A stretch of 56,189 nt of DNA from positions 925,186-981,374 of the forward strand of contig NZ_HE998567.1 in the NCBI RefSeq assembly GCF_000327285.1. Direction: 5' to 3'. Made by a program: the position numbers and the translations under genes. Shown piece by piece: positions 15,979 through 23,026 of this stretch. A model generated the notes under the pieces. It was not told the DNA's origin. It was given only the letters and a program-made list of their open reading frames with translations, and did not search any database. The first letter of the stretch is position 1; every line of letters begins with the position of its first letter. The stretch comes from Holdemania massiliensis AP2 (GTDB lineage Bacteria; Bacillota_I; Bacilli_A; Erysipelotrichales; Erysipelotrichaceae).

Positions 15979-16007
15979 AAAAACGGCTTTCAATCAGCCG
16001 TTTTTTC
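15979..16007. terminator. Bidirectional terminator
   Basis: Stem AAAAACGGCT/AGCCGTTTTTT between the convergent SDR and yebC genes. Confidence 0.85.
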
Positions 16008-16011
16008 TTTC

Positions 16012-16734
16012 TTATTCAGACTGTACGTTGTGATAAACCTTCTGAACGTCGTCGCAGTCATCCAGCATCGTCAGTAAACGATTCCAGGATTCTTTATCCT
16101 CATCGCTGTCCAGCGTAACATATTCCTGCGGCAGCATTGTAATTTCGCAGGCTTCGTATTCCACCTCCGGAATTAATCCATCAATCGCTTCCTTCGCTTT
16201 ATGGAAATCCGTCGGATCCACAGTTACGGTCATACTGCCTTCTTCGCTTTCAATATCAATGACATTGACTTCAGCCATGATCAGCGTGTCCAGCATGCCT
16301 TCCTCATCTTCATAAGGGAAGTTGAACAGACCCACGTTATCATAGCTGTGCGAAACACAGCCGGCGACGCCCATTTTGCAATGAGCCTTGTTGAAGCATG
16401 TTTTTACAGCGCTGACGCTGCGGTTGGTATTGTCGGTCAGACAGTCGATAATGATTGTCGCTGCCCCTGGACCAAAACCCTCGTAACGGCAGGAATCATA
16501 GTTTTCCCCACTGCCGCCCTTAGCCTTTTCAATCGCTCTTTTGATGACATCCGCCGGCACCTGATTGGCTTTGGCTTCGGCAATCTTCCGCTTCAGACCC
16601 AGGTTCATTTCCGGATCCGGAACCCCCGCTTTTGCCGCAATCAACAATTCTTTGCCATAACGCGAATATAATTTGGATTTCGCTGCAGCTGTTTTGGCCA
16701 TGGCTGCCGCACGGACTTCATGTGCTCGTCCCAT
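16012..16734 (-). CDS. YebC/PmpR (TACO1) family protein
   Basis: A 240-residue member of the YebC family, known as a transcription regulator in some bacteria and more recently as a helper in translating proline-rich stretches. It begins MGRAHEVRAAAMAKTAAAKS, the YeeN-like branch rather than the GHSKW start of canonical YebC. GFGPGAATIIIDCLTDN, NRSVSAVKTCFNKA and the C-terminal YVTLDSDEDKESWNRLLTML are family segments. Single gene; the terminator is shared with the SDR gene. Confidence 0.9.
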   Translation of the reverse strand: MGRAHEVRAAAMAKTAAAKSKLYSRYGKELLIAAKAGVPDPEMNLGLKRKIAEAKANQVPADVIKRAIEKAKGGSGENYDSCRYEGFGPGAATIIIDCLTDNTNRSVSAVKTCFNKAHCKMGVAGCVSHSYDNVGLFNFPYEDEEGMLDTLIMAEVNVIDIESEEGSMTVTVDPTDFHKAKEAIDGLIPEVEYEACEITMLPQEYVTLDSDEDKESWNRLLTMLDDCDDVQKVYHNVQSE

Positions 16735-16817
16735 AATTAATAACCACCTTCCAAAATTGACTTTATCATTATATCAAAGCAGCCTGTAAAAATCACGAAA
16801 AAGTTGTAAAACAGGGC

Positions 16818-17687
16818 TTAAAAGCGATGAATTTCCGCTTCATCCTTCAGATAAGGCAAGCCGCCGATGCGAATAGCCGGCTTGTGGTGTCCATGGAAAT
16901 CACTGCCGCAGCTCATCCACAGGTGATGATCCAGCGCCATCTGCCGATAATGCAAAGTTTCAGCTTCGCTGTGATAGCTGCTGTAAACCTCCAAACCGTC
17001 AACACCGCTGTCCAGTAACCGTGCCAGAACTTCATCTTTTCCTTTGAAATTCGCTCCTGGATGAGCAACGACCGCTGCCCCATGGGTTTGATGGATAAGT
17101 TCAATAACTTCCGCTGCCGTCTTCTTGGATCCGGCCGTATAACCCGGTTTTCCCTGTGAAAAGAAATCCCAGAAAAAATTCACGTTTGGATTATCGCTGC
17201 GGCTGCCGCCTTCACGATAAGGGTCCAGCCAGGCCAAACCATCAAATTCAGCATGACTTAACAAATAGGCACCGATGTCCTCCGGCACAAGAATGTTATC
17301 CTTGGCAATTGATTTTAACGCTGCATCCGGCAGATCCAGATGCATCGCCTCACAGAACTGATGTTTGGCTTTCCATGTATTTTCAACAGACTGATCGTAA
17401 TAATAATGGAACAACGCATCATAGCGCGGATCGGTATAATCAATTTGATAGGCCGTCATATGCAGACCGACGCCTTCAAATTCACAGTCAATTTCAATTC
17501 CCGGAATCACGCGAATTCCATTCTGCGCCCCCAACTGCATCGCTTCTGCGATACTGGCTACATTGTTATGATCCGTAATCGCCAGGGTTTTCACACCGTT
17601 TTCCTTAGCCATGGCAATGATTTCAGCCGGTGTGTAATCCGCATCCGTGCTGACGATCGTATGAATATGATAGTCTAGGGTACTCAT
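16818..17687 (-). CDS. PHP domain phosphoesterase
   Basis: A 289-residue metal-dependent phosphoesterase of the PHP family (TrpH/YciV-like), whose relatives remove nucleotides from 3'-phosphoadenosine 5'-phosphate or short RNAs. Metal-binding motifs are visible: YHIHT near the N terminus, TDHNNV (about 38-43), an acidic site in GIEIDCE (about 63-69), VAHPGA and GSDFHGHH near the C terminus. AGGAGG precedes the ATG. No membrane segment. Substrate is inferred only from family. Confidence 0.88.
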   Translation of the reverse strand: MSTLDYHIHTIVSTDADYTPAEIIAMAKENGVKTLAITDHNNVASIAEAMQLGAQNGIRVIPGIEIDCEFEGVGLHMTAYQIDYTDPRYDALFHYYYDQSVENTWKAKHQFCEAMHLDLPDAALKSIAKDNILVPEDIGAYLLSHAEFDGLAWLDPYREGGSRSDNPNVNFFWDFFSQGKPGYTAGSKKTAAEVIELIHQTHGAAVVAHPGANFKGKDEVLARLLDSGVDGLEVYSSYHSEAETLHYRQMALDHHLWMSCGSDFHGHHKPAIRIGGLPYLKDEAEIHRF

Positions 17688-17744
17688 AAATATCCTCCTT
17701 CACCTTTAGGCTCAGTATATCGTGAATCCGCTTTCTGAGCAACA

Positions 17745-17771
17745 AAAGAACTCGGTTTTTCCGAGTTCTTT
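17745..17771 (-). terminator. Terminator of the blaI-M56 operon
   Basis: Perfect 11-bp stem AAAGAACTCGG/CCGAGTTCTTT right after the stop of the second M56 gene. Confidence 0.85.
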
Positions 17772-17781
17772 CATAATCTTT

Positions 17782-19512
17782 CTATTCTTCAAACAATCCG
17801 GATGGATCCAAAGCGATGCCGTCCTGCATGAAATAGAAATGAACATGCGGTCCGGTCGCACGGCCCGTCATTCCCATCACCCCCAGGGTTTGTCCCTGGT
17901 TAACCTGATCGCCCTCTTGAACCTGAATCTCATCCAAATGGCCGTAAAAGCTCTGAATCCCCTCACTGTGTTCCAAAATCACATAATTTCCCTGAATCGT
18001 ATTATAACCGGTTGCAAAAACCTGACCGTCAGCAGTTGCCAGAATTGGTGCTCGTTTATTATCAGGATCCGTAATGTCCAGAGCCTGATGATCCGCATAA
18101 CAGTTCCAGCCGCAGGTAATTTTCCAATTTTCAACCGGGGATATTGCATTCAGCAGCTGCACTGTTTCATCGCCGTCGGCTTCCGGATAAGGTCTTTGAA
18201 GCTGATCCTCAGTTAACTTCACCAAGATCTTGCCCTGAGGCATAAAGCATTCCACAGAGTTGGGTATTTCACCCCATTCCAAGCTGACTGCCGATTCCGC
18301 TCCCAGCTGCATGTCTCTCAGTGTCAACGGCTCACCGAAAGGTGTCTGCCAAACCTCGGCATGGGCGATCACCGGGACCTGCATCCCCATCGATTCAAGG
18401 GCCTTTTTAGATCCTTCGCACCACACCATCTGATCTGGATCTCCAACCAATTCTACAGGATTCGTTTCATTTTGGATTAACGTCAGCTGCATCTTCATTT
18501 CCCATCCTGACTGAGCTTCTGGTTTCAGCATCAAGCCGACGCTGCCGACCAGAACGAGAATGACAACTCCTGCGGCAATCAGTCCTGGTGTTCGTTTTTT
18601 ATTCACAATCCATCCCAACCTTTCTTTTAAGCGTGTTTGTGTCCGCTGGCTGTTCAGACACTGCAAAGCGTGCTGATCCTTATCCGCCGCTAACGAAAGC
18701 AGCAGCTGCGCATAGCGAATCCGTACTGTCTGCGGTTTGTCTTCCAGCAGTTTTTCATCAATAAAATATTCCAGATCCAGCCGCAGCTGATTCATCATCA
18801 GTCCGACTAAAGGATTGAACCAATAAACGATTTCCAAGATTTGAATCAAGCCCAGAAACCACGGATGTCCATATCTCAAATGCAGACATTCGTGCAAAAG
18901 CATCGTTTGTCTTTCTTCCGCGGTTCTTTGCTTAAAGTCAGTTCCCAAAACCAGGTGCGGCTTCCAATTTCCGTAAATGGCACAGCTGTGTACAGCCGCG
19001 CTTTGATCTACCTGAACGCTAAGACAACGGCTTTGACGCATCAACTGCCGTGATTCTTCCTCCAGCTCCCTGCTGCAGGGCTGCAAATTCAGACGACGTT
19101 TCAAGCGAAGGCGGCCAATTCCATTCACAGACGCAGCCACAAAGACTCCGAAAATCCAAATCCAAGACGCGATCCCACTGAGCGTCCAGACCTTTTTCTG
19201 CGGCATGACCCATGCGTCATCAGAGGTTTTTCCCTCTGGCTGCACGGGCTGGCGCTGGACAAATATGGGCTGGTTAGCCAGCGTGTCCATTTTCTCCTTT
19301 ACTCCTGTTTCATCCAGCTTCTGATAAGGGCTGTAAACAGAGGTCAGCTGAATCGGAACCATCAGCTGAAGCAGCAGCGGCACCCAGATCAGCAGTCTTG
19401 CGGTTTTGCCGAGATGCCGGAAAACCTTGCTGCGCAAAACCAGTAAGACAAGAATCAACGGACTGCTTAAAAGCGAAATTTCAATCAGACAAACAGCACC
19501 CCGTTCAAGCAT
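17782..19512 (-). CDS. M23/M56 fusion metallopeptidase, copy 2 (M23 site intact)
   Basis: A 576-residue membrane protein. The N-terminal half (about 1-320) is an M56 (BlaR1/MecR1) integral-membrane protease with several membrane segments and the zinc motif HECLH in LLHECLHLRYGHPW, then an FIDEKLL segment. After a last membrane segment (about 304-322) comes an extracellular region ending in an M23 (LytM-type) peptidase, with HQALD (zinc His and Asp), YGHL and GPHVHF (catalytic and zinc His). In BlaR1 this position holds a penicillin-sensor domain. It is the third gene of a blaI-M56-M56 unit, so I infer a cell-wall sensor that relays signal by cleaving the repressor, or an anchored endopeptidase. 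The family is annotated as M23/M56, but its function is not established to my knowledge. Confidence 0.85.
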   Translation of the reverse strand: MLERGAVCLIEISLLSSPLILVLLVLRSKVFRHLGKTARLLIWVPLLLQLMVPIQLTSVYSPYQKLDETGVKEKMDTLANQPIFVQRQPVQPEGKTSDDAWVMPQKKVWTLSGIASWIWIFGVFVAASVNGIGRLRLKRRLNLQPCSRELEEESRQLMRQSRCLSVQVDQSAAVHSCAIYGNWKPHLVLGTDFKQRTAEERQTMLLHECLHLRYGHPWFLGLIQILEIVYWFNPLVGLMMNQLRLDLEYFIDEKLLEDKPQTVRIRYAQLLLSLAADKDQHALQCLNSQRTQTRLKERLGWIVNKKRTPGLIAAGVVILVLVGSVGLMLKPEAQSGWEMKMQLTLIQNETNPVELVGDPDQMVWCEGSKKALESMGMQVPVIAHAEVWQTPFGEPLTLRDMQLGAESAVSLEWGEIPNSVECFMPQGKILVKLTEDQLQRPYPEADGDETVQLLNAISPVENWKITCGWNCYADHQALDITDPDNKRAPILATADGQVFATGYNTIQGNYVILEHSEGIQSFYGHLDEIQVQEGDQVNQGQTLGVMGMTGRATGPHVHFYFMQDGIALDPSGLFEE

Positions 19513-19567
19513 TTATTTCCCTCCTTTCCATTTTTCTCGCTGCCGCCGATTGTCGGCAAACAGCGAC

Positions 19568-21289
19568 TTAACGAAGCAGCGCTTCCGGATTATACCGAAT
19601 TCCATCAACCATAAGAAAGAAATGCAAGGAAATCGTTTGAGCCGCTCCGGTAGATCCGATCTTTCCAAGTTTATCACCCTGCTGAACTGATTGTCCCTGA
19701 CTCACATCAAGACTTTCCAAATGCATATAATAGCTCTGCACATCGTCGCCATGATCCAAAACAAGATAATTTCCATTGACTGCCGAATAGCCGGCTTCCG
19801 CTACAATCCCCTTTGATACCGCCAATACAGCGGCATGATCATCATCTGGATCAAAGATATCCACAGCCTCATGTCCAAGATGACAACCCCAGCCGCACAG
19901 AACCACAGGGTTTTTAAGCGGCGCTGTCATTTCCTTCTGGGCTGCTTTTTCCGGAAGAACAGGGGCAGGTTGGTCTTTGGGCAGCAGACTTACGGTCAGT
20001 GGTACAGTCGTTTCTTTTCCAGTACATACCCAGGCATCAGATTCGGGCAGCATCCACTGAATCTCAGCGCTTACCCGTCCCGCCTGCAATTCATTCAGCT
20101 GAACTGGTTTTCCGTTTTGCCGAAGCGCGGATGCGGAGAGTGACGCTTTAAGATCTTTTTCCTGGATCTGTTTCAACGCTTCAGGTTTGCCCTGGCATTG
20201 AACATGAACCTGCAAAGATTCCAGATAGAGCGAATACTCATAATCCGCTAAGTCAGAAACATCCAATGTTACTGTGTTCATCTGAGAAGCTAACGGTTGT
20301 GGCCTTTGCAGCATAAATCCGCAGAAGCCAATCACCGGGATGACGATCATCCCGGCAAGCAGCCAGGGGGTCCGTTTCTGATGCACAATCAATCCCAACC
20401 TTTCTTTAAGCCGTTGTTTAGAGCTTTGACTGCTCAGACACTGCAGTGCTTTGTGCTGCGGATCAGTCGCGGCAGATAGAATCATCGCAGCGTAATGACA
20501 GCGTTTCTGCGGCGGCTGGTCCTGCAGAAGACGGTCGTCAATGAAGGTTTCAAGATCCTGACGAATTTGCCTGATCATTAATCTGACAAAGGGATTGAAC
20601 CAATACAGGATTTCCAACAGCCGGAATATTCCGCATAACCACGGATGGCCGTAACGCAGATGGTAGCATTCGTGCCAGATCATCAGCTGCTGATCCTCCA
20701 ATGACCACTGATCCCAATTTTCACCGATGACTAACTGCGGAAACAGGTTGCCGTAAATTGCGCAGCTGTTCAGCACCGGACTCTCCAGAACCGGAACACG
20801 CAGGCATCGTGTCTGACGCATTTGTTCCTGAATCCACTGAGTTTTCTTTGGCGTGCTGGCATGCAGCTGAAGCCGTCTGCGGCAAAATATCTGCGACAGA
20901 CCATTAACCAGAAGTGATCCAAGCAGGCCAAGAATCCAGATTCCCGTCGCAATCTCCAGAGATGAAACTGACGTCACAGGCTGCGGCAATAACGCATCGG
21001 TCTTCTCAGCATGATCCTGTTGTGAATCTTCCAACAGTGGCTGCTGATCCGCGGAAGCGGTCTGCGCAAAATGCAGCTGAATCTGATCTGTCAGCGGTTG
21101 GTAAGGACTGCTGGATGAAGACCAGGAAATAGGAACCATCAGCTGAAGCAGCAGCGGCACCCAGATCAGCAGCCGTGCGGTTTTGCCTAATCGCTTAAGA
21201 AACTTTCTCCGCAAAATCAATACAATAAGAATCAGCGGACTGACCAGCAATGAAATTTCCAAGAGTGCCCGAAGACTATTTTTCAGCAT
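19568..21289 (-). CDS. M23/M56 fusion metallopeptidase, copy 1 (M23 site degenerate)
   Basis: A 573-residue tandem paralog of the next gene, with the same design: membrane segments, HECYH zinc motif in IWHECYHLRYGHPW, FIDDRLL, a last membrane segment (about 300-320) and a C-terminal M23 domain. Several stretches are near-identical to the paralog (KTARLLIWVPLLLQLMVPI). The M23 domain keeps HEAVD and YYMHL, but the HxH motif reads SLH (TISLHF) where the paralog has HVH. The first, catalytic His is therefore Ser while the zinc His is kept, which suggests a substrate-binding or sensing role without peptidase activity. It overlaps blaI by 14 bases, indicating translational coupling. Confidence 0.85.
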   Translation of the reverse strand: MLKNSLRALLEISLLVSPLILIVLILRRKFLKRLGKTARLLIWVPLLLQLMVPISWSSSSSPYQPLTDQIQLHFAQTASADQQPLLEDSQQDHAEKTDALLPQPVTSVSSLEIATGIWILGLLGSLLVNGLSQIFCRRRLQLHASTPKKTQWIQEQMRQTRCLRVPVLESPVLNSCAIYGNLFPQLVIGENWDQWSLEDQQLMIWHECYHLRYGHPWLCGIFRLLEILYWFNPFVRLMIRQIRQDLETFIDDRLLQDQPPQKRCHYAAMILSAATDPQHKALQCLSSQSSKQRLKERLGLIVHQKRTPWLLAGMIVIPVIGFCGFMLQRPQPLASQMNTVTLDVSDLADYEYSLYLESLQVHVQCQGKPEALKQIQEKDLKASLSASALRQNGKPVQLNELQAGRVSAEIQWMLPESDAWVCTGKETTVPLTVSLLPKDQPAPVLPEKAAQKEMTAPLKNPVVLCGWGCHLGHEAVDIFDPDDDHAAVLAVSKGIVAEAGYSAVNGNYLVLDHGDDVQSYYMHLESLDVSQGQSVQQGDKLGKIGSTGAAQTISLHFFLMVDGIRYNPEALLR

Positions 21290-21647
21290 GACGGATCATT
21301 TCCTTTAACTCTGCCAGTTCCTCTTCACTCAGTTCAACTTCTTCCATAAAATTCAGCATCATCCGGCTCATTGAACCGTTAAACAGCTTATCCGCCAGAC
21401 TTCTCTGTGTTTGACGAGTATAGTCCTTGCGGCTGATCGCCGGCCGGTATAAAATTTCACGCTGGCTGCGGTCCGCAAATACAGCTTCTTTTTCTTCACA
21501 GCGATAGATCAGCGTGCGGATTGTTTTGACATTCCACGCTTTGTGCCGCGATACCTCATCCACGATTTGATTGGCCGTCAGCGGTTCATTCTGCCAAAGC
21601 ACCTTGAGAATTTCCAGTTCAGCATCAGTAATTTTTTCTGCTTTCAT
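21276..21647 (-). CDS. BlaI/MecI/CopY family repressor
   Basis: A 123-residue winged-helix repressor of the penicillinase-repressor family. The start ITDAELEILKVLWQ, the wing segment NVKTIRTLIYRCEEK and the dimerising C terminus rich in Glu and Leu are typical. In known systems, an M56 protease cleaves this repressor to induce the operon; here the partners are the two M23/M56 proteins downstream. Two TTACA-NN-TGTAA palindromes overlap the promoter, so autoregulation is likely. No beta-lactamase gene is nearby, so resistance is not implied. Confidence 0.93.
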   Translation of the reverse strand: MKAEKITDAELEILKVLWQNEPLTANQIVDEVSRHKAWNVKTIRTLIYRCEEKEAVFADRSQREILYRPAISRKDYTRQTQRSLADKLFNGSMSRMMLNFMEEVELSEEELAELKEMIRHAEK

Positions 21648-21664
21648 AAGTCCACCTCTTTTAG

Positions 21665-21702
21665 ATTACAGTTGTAATACAATTACATATTACATTTGTA
21701 AT
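21665..21702 (-). promoter_or_regulatory. Paired BlaI-type operators
   Basis: Two 14-bp palindromes, ATTACAGTTGTAAT (21665-21678) and ATTACATTTGTAAT (21689-21702), centred 24 bp apart. They match the TACA-NN-TGTA core of known BlaI/MecI operators. One lies across the -10 box and spacer, the other just downstream near the transcription start. Confidence 0.85.
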
Positions 21703-21715
21703 CTATTTTTGTCAA
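21687..21715 (-). promoter_or_regulatory. Promoter of blaI-M56-M56
   Basis: Minus-strand consensus TTGACA (21710-21715), a 17-base spacer and TAATAT (21687-21692), overlapped by the upstream operator. Confidence 0.85.
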
Positions 21716-21730
21716 GCTTTCCTGCAACAT

Positions 21731-21753
21731 AAAAACAGCGGGTATTCCCGCTG
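21731..21753 (-). terminator. Terminator of the epimerase gene
   Basis: Stem CAGCGGG/CCCGCTG with a four-base loop and a T-run on the minus strand. Confidence 0.8.
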
Positions 21754-21800
21754 CTTTCGTATCTAATCTTCGCTGTCACTGAGCTTATTCAGTTGAACTG

Positions 21801-22754
21801 TTATTTTACTCCCAGCTCGCTTAGAATCTGTTTCTCATTCGCTGTCAGTTTCGGCTTAAATAAAATTTCATGTTGGTTTTCACAATACCATTGATAAGCT
21901 TTGGCCAGCCCTGTTTCAAATAGCGTATCTTCCATTACAATCTGATGGATTTTAGACACATCCAGCACGTTATCATAATCGCGGAAAGGAAAGTAATCCT
22001 TAGCCTTCCATTTAGCGTCATGGACCGGGATAATATTAGCTTGGATGCCGCAGACATTTGCGCAATGTTGAATCCATTCACTGAAGCTCACACCCTGCTT
22101 GTCGCCAACATTATAAATTTCAATGCCCTGCGCTGGCAGCGCTAGCAAAGTGGTAATTACGCTCGCCAAATCCCCGGTATAGCAGAATTGAATGCGATTG
22201 TCTGAGGCAGGAATCAAAATTGGCTGGTTTTGTGTCAAATGATGAAAGATAAAACTTTCCCGCTGAACATAATTGTATTCGCCATACATATACGGCGGAC
22301 GCAGAATCGTCAAAGCGGTCCCCCGCTTCGTGCAGCTGCTGATCAGCGCCGCTTCCGCAGCGATTTTGTCTGCACCGTATTGTCCCCAATATGGATTTTC
22401 GCCCAGCGGTTCAGTTTCTGCGATCGGCAGCGCACACCGGTCCACATCGTAAACTGCGCTGGAACTGATGAAAACCCAATGCTGAACCGGACAATCCAGG
22501 CTGCCGCAGACGATTTCAATCTGCTTTCGGTTCAACCCTGAAACATCAATAACTGCCTCAAAAGCTTTGCCCTTCAGCGCTTGCTTCATCGCCGCTGCAT
22601 CATCCCGATCACAGATCAGCTGAGTGACGGGTTCACCTGTCCATGGCCGGCTGCCGCGGTTTAACAGGGTTACTGCCCAGCCTTCCTTTAAGCATTGTTC
22701 TGTAATTCGTCTGCCGATAAAATAACTGCCTCCCAAAATCAATACATTCTGCAT
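21801..22754 (-). CDS. NAD-dependent epimerase/dehydratase family protein
   Basis: A 317-residue extended SDR-type protein. The N terminus LILGGSYFIGRR is the nucleotide-binding turn, and a Ser-rich FISSSAVYD (about 95-103) and YGADK hold the catalytic Ser, Tyr and Lys. ILRPPYMYGEYN and YNVGDKQGVSFSEW are typical of sugar-nucleotide epimerases and of plant CSP41-like relatives. GGAGAGG precedes the ATG. No sugar-nucleotide genes are adjacent, so its substrate is unknown. Confidence 0.85.
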   Translation of the reverse strand: MQNVLILGGSYFIGRRITEQCLKEGWAVTLLNRGSRPWTGEPVTQLICDRDDAAAMKQALKGKAFEAVIDVSGLNRKQIEIVCGSLDCPVQHWVFISSSAVYDVDRCALPIAETEPLGENPYWGQYGADKIAAEAALISSCTKRGTALTILRPPYMYGEYNYVQRESFIFHHLTQNQPILIPASDNRIQFCYTGDLASVITTLLALPAQGIEIYNVGDKQGVSFSEWIQHCANVCGIQANIIPVHDAKWKAKDYFPFRDYDNVLDVSKIHQIVMEDTLFETGLAKAYQWYCENQHEILFKPKLTANEKQILSELGVK

Positions 22755-22975
22755 CGTGCCTCTCCTTTTTCATCTTATTCTATCATTGATGAATGTTTTT
22801 TCCAATCCTTGCAGATTATATAAAAGTATTCAAAAAGAGATCTGCGGTATGATAACCGCCTGTTTCCCAATTATCACATCAAGTCGCGGTTTTGCCGTTG
22901 ACATAATCTCTTTTTATTCTGCCTGACAAGTCCCAGTCCTAGAGTTCTGCAGTCTTAAAATTGACTATATAAGCA

Positions 22976-23012
22976 AAAAAACGCCCGCTTTTTATAAGCA
23001 GCGCTTTTTTAT
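22976..23012 (-). terminator. Terminator of parE-parC
   Basis: GC-rich imperfect stem (AGCGCTGCTT with AAGCGGGCG) followed by a run of seven T on the minus strand, just after the parC stop. Confidence 0.7.
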
Positions 23013-23026
23013 CAGAGTTATGAAAT

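Noticed and set aside
17782-21647. Beta-lactam resistance operon
   Set aside because: BlaI and M56 domains are present, but there is no beta-lactamase or PBP2a gene and the sensor domain is M23, not penicillin-binding.
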